Assembly (NCBI RefSeq): GCF_017315755.1
Contig: NZ_JAFLRJ010000159.1
Location: 1 to 64,000, forward strand
Direction: 5' to 3'
Length of the DNA stretch: 64,000 bases
Source: Streptomyces beijiangensis
GTDB lineage: Bacteria > Actinomycetota > Actinomycetes > Streptomycetales > Streptomycetaceae
The notes beneath the pieces were generated by a model that was not told the origin of the DNA, did no database searches, and saw only the letters and a program-made list of their open reading frames with translations. This document shows positions 62,101 through 64,000 of the stretch, one piece after another (the first letter of the stretch is position 1; every line of letters starts with the position of its first letter). The position numbers and the translations under genes are program-made.

Positions 62101-62343
62101 CAGGCCCTTCACGCCGTCGACGGCCTTGATGGTGTTCTCGAGCGGTTCGACGACCTGCTTCTCGACCACATCGGGGGACGCGCCCTGGTACGGAGCGATC
62201 ACCGACACCATCGGAAACTCGATGGTGGGCAGCAACTGCTGCTTGAGCTGCGGGATCGCGATGGCGCCGAAGACGACGGCGACGATCGAGATCAGCCCGA
62301 TCAGGGCCCGTTGCGCGAGGCTGAATCTTGACAGCCAGGACAT
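59197..62343 (-). CDS. HAE1-type RND efflux permease
   Basis: The 1,048-residue transporter has the 12-helix RND layout with two large extracytoplasmic loops (about residues 40-330 and 550-850). The N-terminal FSLAQRALIGLISIVAVVFGAIAIPQLKQQLLPTIEFP is typical. The helix-4 segment GRVVDDSIVVLENIKRHL carries the paired Asp of the proton relay. GVPAMIGMLMLIGIVVTNAIVLIDLINQ is the helix-10 partner. In a monoderm it cannot form a tripartite pump with an outer-membrane channel and probably exports lipids, peptides or drugs, like SwrC/YerP-type proteins. A two-component system lies upstream on the same strand. Confidence 0.93.
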   Translation of the reverse strand: MSWLSRFSLAQRALIGLISIVAVVFGAIAIPQLKQQLLPTIEFPMVSVIAPYQGASPDVVEKQVVEPLENTIKAVDGVKGLTSTASEGNAVIMAQFDYGNGTKQLVADVQQAVNRARAQLPDDVDPQVVAGSTDDIPTVVLAVSSTKDQQALADRLDKSVVPALQDIDGVGQVSVDGVQDLQVTVTPDDKKLAAAGLNTLSLSQALQAGGATLPAGNFSEDGKSRTVQVGGGYTSVQQIEDLRIALQPQSATGKPGKPVRLGDVATVKEQPATAVSITRTNGKPSLSVSLTMDQNGSAVGISNAVDDKLPELRKALGSDTDLTVIFDQGPSVSKSISGLTTEGALGLLFAVIIILIFLASLRSTLVTAISIPLSVLLALIVLWTRDLSLNVLTLGALTIAIGRVVDDSIVVLENIKRHLSYGEERQSAIIAAVKEVSGAVTSSTLTTVAVFLPIGLVGGMVGQLFGSFSITVTAALLASLLVSLTVVPVFSYWFLRAPKGSEGVDPEELRRKAEEKEARSPLQRLYVPVLRFATGRRITSLVIAAVVLVGTVGLASGLKTNFFDQGDQETLTLKQELTPGTSLDAADAAAKKVETVLAGIDTIKDYQVTVGSSGFMAAFGGGTGANQASYQLTLKSADDYSATQDRLEKELAKLDGVGETTVGSGGGFGDQNLSVVVKAGDGDTLRKASDQVQAAVASLKDAKDVTSDLSQSVPRISVKANAKAADAGYNETTLGAAVAQAVRGTDSGKAILDDTERDIVIKSSRPATTLDQLRNLSLGRVKLGDIAEVKLVPGPVSMTRIDGARAATITAKPKGDNTGAVTTALQSKIDEIEKKLPAGASVEIGGVSSDQSDAFVNLALAMLAAIAIVFMLLVATFRSLIQPLILLVSIPFAATGAIGLLVITGTPMGVPAMIGMLMLIGIVVTNAIVLIDLINQYRKQGMGVVEAVVEGGRHRLRPILMTALATIFALLPMALGVTGEGGFISQPLAVVVIGGLITSTLLTLLLVPTLYALVELRKERRAAKKAAKREKKAGIPAQSDTEQETVNV

Positions 62344-62483
62344 GGGGTCTCTCTTCTGTGGCGTACGAGGCAGGAGGACACAATCAGGTGCCCGCTTATA
62401 CCTTCAGCCACAAGGGAGGCCACATTCCTCGCTCGCAGGTCTCTTCCTTATCCGGCGCATACAGCAGGTGGAGTACGCCGCCA

Positions 62484-63167
62484 CTACGCCCTTGGGTGGA
62501 CCAGGCCCGATTCATAGGCGATTACCACCAATTGGGCCCGGTCGCGGGCGCCCAGCTTCGCCATCGCCCTGTTCACATGGGTCTTGACGGTCAGCGGGCT
62601 CACCGTGAGGCGTTCGGCGATCTCGTCGTTGGAGTGGCCGCCCGCGACCTGGACGAGCACCTCGCGCTCGCGGACGGTGAGCGCCTCGAGCCGCTTCGCG
62701 TACGCCTCCGGGTCGGGCCCTCCGTCCGAACTGCCGCCCTGCGCAAGGAACTTGGCGATCAGACCTCTGGTCGCCACCGGTGAGAGCAGTGCCTCGCCCG
62801 ATGCCACGATCCGGATCGCGTTGAGCAGTTCGTCCGGCTCCGCCCCTTTTCCGAGGAAGCCCGAGGCGCCGGCGCGGAGCGACTGGACGACGTACTCGTC
62901 CACCTCGAAGGTCGTCAGCATCACGACGCGTACCGCGGCCAGTTCGGGGTCCGCGCTGATCCTGCGGGTCGCGGCGAGGCCGTCCGTGCCGGGCATCCGG
63001 ATGTCCATCAGGACGACGTCGGCCCTGGCCGAGCGGGCCAGCTCGACCGCCTCCGCGCCGTCCGCCGCCTCCCCGACGACCTCCATGTCGGGCTCGGAGT
63101 CCACCAGGACGCGGAACGCGCTGCGCAGCAGCGCCTGGTCGTCGGCGAGCAACACTCTGATCGTCAT
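62484..63167 (-). CDS. NarL/LuxR-family response regulator
   Basis: The 227-residue regulator has a receiver domain (VLLADDQALLRSAF, phospho-acceptor Asp in VVLMDIRMPGTDG, Lys in GFLGKGAEPDELL). A LuxR-type helix-turn-helix follows (LTVREREVLVQVAGGHSNDEIAERLTVSPLTVKTHV). Its start overlaps the stop of the partner kinase by four bases. The RND permease lies 140 bp downstream on the same strand and is the best candidate target, by position only. Confidence 0.94.
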   Translation of the reverse strand: MTIRVLLADDQALLRSAFRVLVDSEPDMEVVGEAADGAEAVELARSARADVVLMDIRMPGTDGLAATRRISADPELAAVRVVMLTTFEVDEYVVQSLRAGASGFLGKGAEPDELLNAIRIVASGEALLSPVATRGLIAKFLAQGGSSDGGPDPEAYAKRLEALTVREREVLVQVAGGHSNDEIAERLTVSPLTVKTHVNRAMAKLGARDRAQLVVIAYESGLVHPRA

Positions 63168-64000
63168 GGACTCTCCCCTGCCGCGGCCTTGACCGGAAGG
63201 ATCGCATGTACGCGGAAGCCGCCGCCGTAGCGGGGGCCCGCCGAGCAGGAGCCGGTCAGCGCGGTGGCGCGCTCGCGCATCCCGATGAGGCCGTGGCCGC
63301 CGCCCTCGCCGGGCGCCGGGGCATCCTCCCGGCCGGTGCCCGCACCGTCGTCGAGGACCGTGACCTCCACACAGCGGTCCACCCGGACCACGCTGACCTC
63401 GGCTTTCGCGCCCTCGCCCGCATGCTTCTGCACATTGGTGAGCGCTTCCTGGATGATCCGGTACGCCGCCAGGTCGACGGCGGCGGGAAGGCCCACCGGC
63501 GCGTCGGTACGGGCCACCTCCACCGGGAGGCCGGCGTTGCGGAAGGTGTCGACCAGCGCGTCCAGCACGGCCAGACCGGGGGCCGGTTCGGTGGGCGCCT
63601 CGGGGTCGCCCGACTGGCGCAGGAGGCCGACCGTGGCGCGGAGTTCGTTCAGCGCGGACCGGCTGGCCTCCCGTACATGGGCGAGTGCTTCCTTCGCCTG
63701 GTCCGGGCGCTTGTCCATGACGTGGGCCGCCACTCCGGCCTGGACGTTGACCAGGGCGATGTGGTGGGCGACGACGTCGTGCAGATCGCGGGCGATACGC
63801 AGCCGCTCCTCGGCGACCCGGCGCCGGGCCTCCTCCTCGCGGGTGCGTTCCGCACGCTCGGCCCGCTCACGGATGGCGTCGACGAAGGCGCGGCGGCTGC
63901 GGACGGCATCGCCCGCGGCGGCGGCCATCCCGGTCCAGGCGAAGATGCCGAGGTTCTCCTGGGAGTACCAGGGGGCCGCGCTGAAGCCCATCGCGAAGGC
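63164..64000 (-). CDS. Sensor histidine kinase (5' end cut by window edge)
   Basis: The visible 278 codons hold the dimerisation helix with His in LRIARDLHDVVAHHIALVNV, the N-box region AYRIIQEALTNVQKHAG, the G-boxes VLDDGAGTG and GHGLIGMRERATAL, and the end of a HATPase_c domain. The membrane sensor part lies beyond 64000, because the frame stays open to the edge. This is the NarL-partner (HisKA_3) type. The four-base overlap with the response regulator shows they form one operon. Confidence 0.92.
   Translation of the reverse strand, partial: AFAMGFSAAPWYSQENLGIFAWTGMAAAAGDAVRSRRAFVDAIRERAERAERTREEEARRRVAEERLRIARDLHDVVAHHIALVNVQAGVAAHVMDKRPDQAKEALAHVREASRSALNELRATVGLLRQSGDPEAPTEPAPGLAVLDALVDTFRNAGLPVEVARTDAPVGLPAAVDLAAYRIIQEALTNVQKHAGEGAKAEVSVVRVDRCVEVTVLDDGAGTGREDAPAPGEGGGHGLIGMRERATALTGSCSAGPRYGGGFRVHAILPVKAAAGESP

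Noticed and set aside
59482-62331. Plus-strand frame of about 950 codons opposite the RND gene
   Set aside because: It is composed of Asp/Arg/Gly-rich runs created by the antisense of a conserved transporter.

Overview
This window is high-GC actinobacterial chromosome and almost certainly comes from Streptomyces. The supporting signs are strong G/C bias at third codon positions, frequent GTG and TTG starts, a lone TTA codon of the bldA type, a DmdR/IdeR-type iron box, SAM-IV and TPP riboswitches, and a gene order matching the conserved core of Streptomyces chromosomes. It reads as core genome: I see no insertion sequence, prophage, CRISPR array, tRNA or rRNA. Both ends cut a gene: an envelope protein with a repeat-rich tail on the left and a sensor kinase on the right.

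Left part (1-31 kb). metF and thiE are followed by an Rv2175c-type DNA-binding protein, a methyltransferase-like gene and an FAD oxidoreductase. A TPP riboswitch then controls thiO-thiS-thiG. A PASTA Ser/Thr kinase, endonuclease IV, a CsoR-like operator with a His-rich small ORF, a sulfite-oxidase-like enzyme, bacterioferritin and its ferredoxin (iron box), and class II DAHP synthase come next. A secreted amidase precedes a tryptophan leader peptide and attenuator that controls a fused anthranilate-synthase-family enzyme. A D-2-hydroxyacid dehydrogenase, a PfkA with PPi-type residues and a TTA codon, a two-component system, an acyltransferase, a hydrolase, ROK glucokinase and the ArsA-like/SRPBCC pair lead up to a long-chain acyl-CoA ligase.

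Middle (31-43 kb): envelope genes, namely a PimB-like GT4 mannosyltransferase, a GT87-like membrane glycosyltransferase, a lipoprotein with an HExxH motif and two NlpC/P60 hydrolases. A NYN-domain protein, a Zn-ribbon protein, a rhomboid protease and a stand-alone Lrp-type ligand domain follow. A class V aminotransferase sits behind a SAM-IV riboswitch, next to trpD.

Right part (43-64 kb): the respiratory supercomplex genes qcrCAB, ctaE and ctaCDF, interrupted by a degenerate CheY-like protein and an L,D-transpeptidase. Then come a cysteine desulfurase-TusA fusion, a PfkB-family kinase, a membrane-anchored protein, erpA-like HesB, nadA, an HAE1-type RND exporter and a two-component system.

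The set and order of genes (metF, Rv2175c-like, PASTA kinase, class II DAHP synthase, PlsC, ArsA-like, SRPBCC, FadD15-like, PimB-like, NlpC/P60, trpD, qcr/cta, adenosine-kinase-like, HesB) parallels the Rv2172c-Rv2204c block of Mycobacterium tuberculosis. This points to an ancient actinobacterial cluster for envelope, respiration and aromatic amino acid functions. The most unusual local signals are the combined oddities of pfkA, the CsoR-like operator with its His-rich ORF, short tandem repeats abutting several stop codons, two copies of a palindromic repeat, and an ArsA-like protein with a degraded P-loop.
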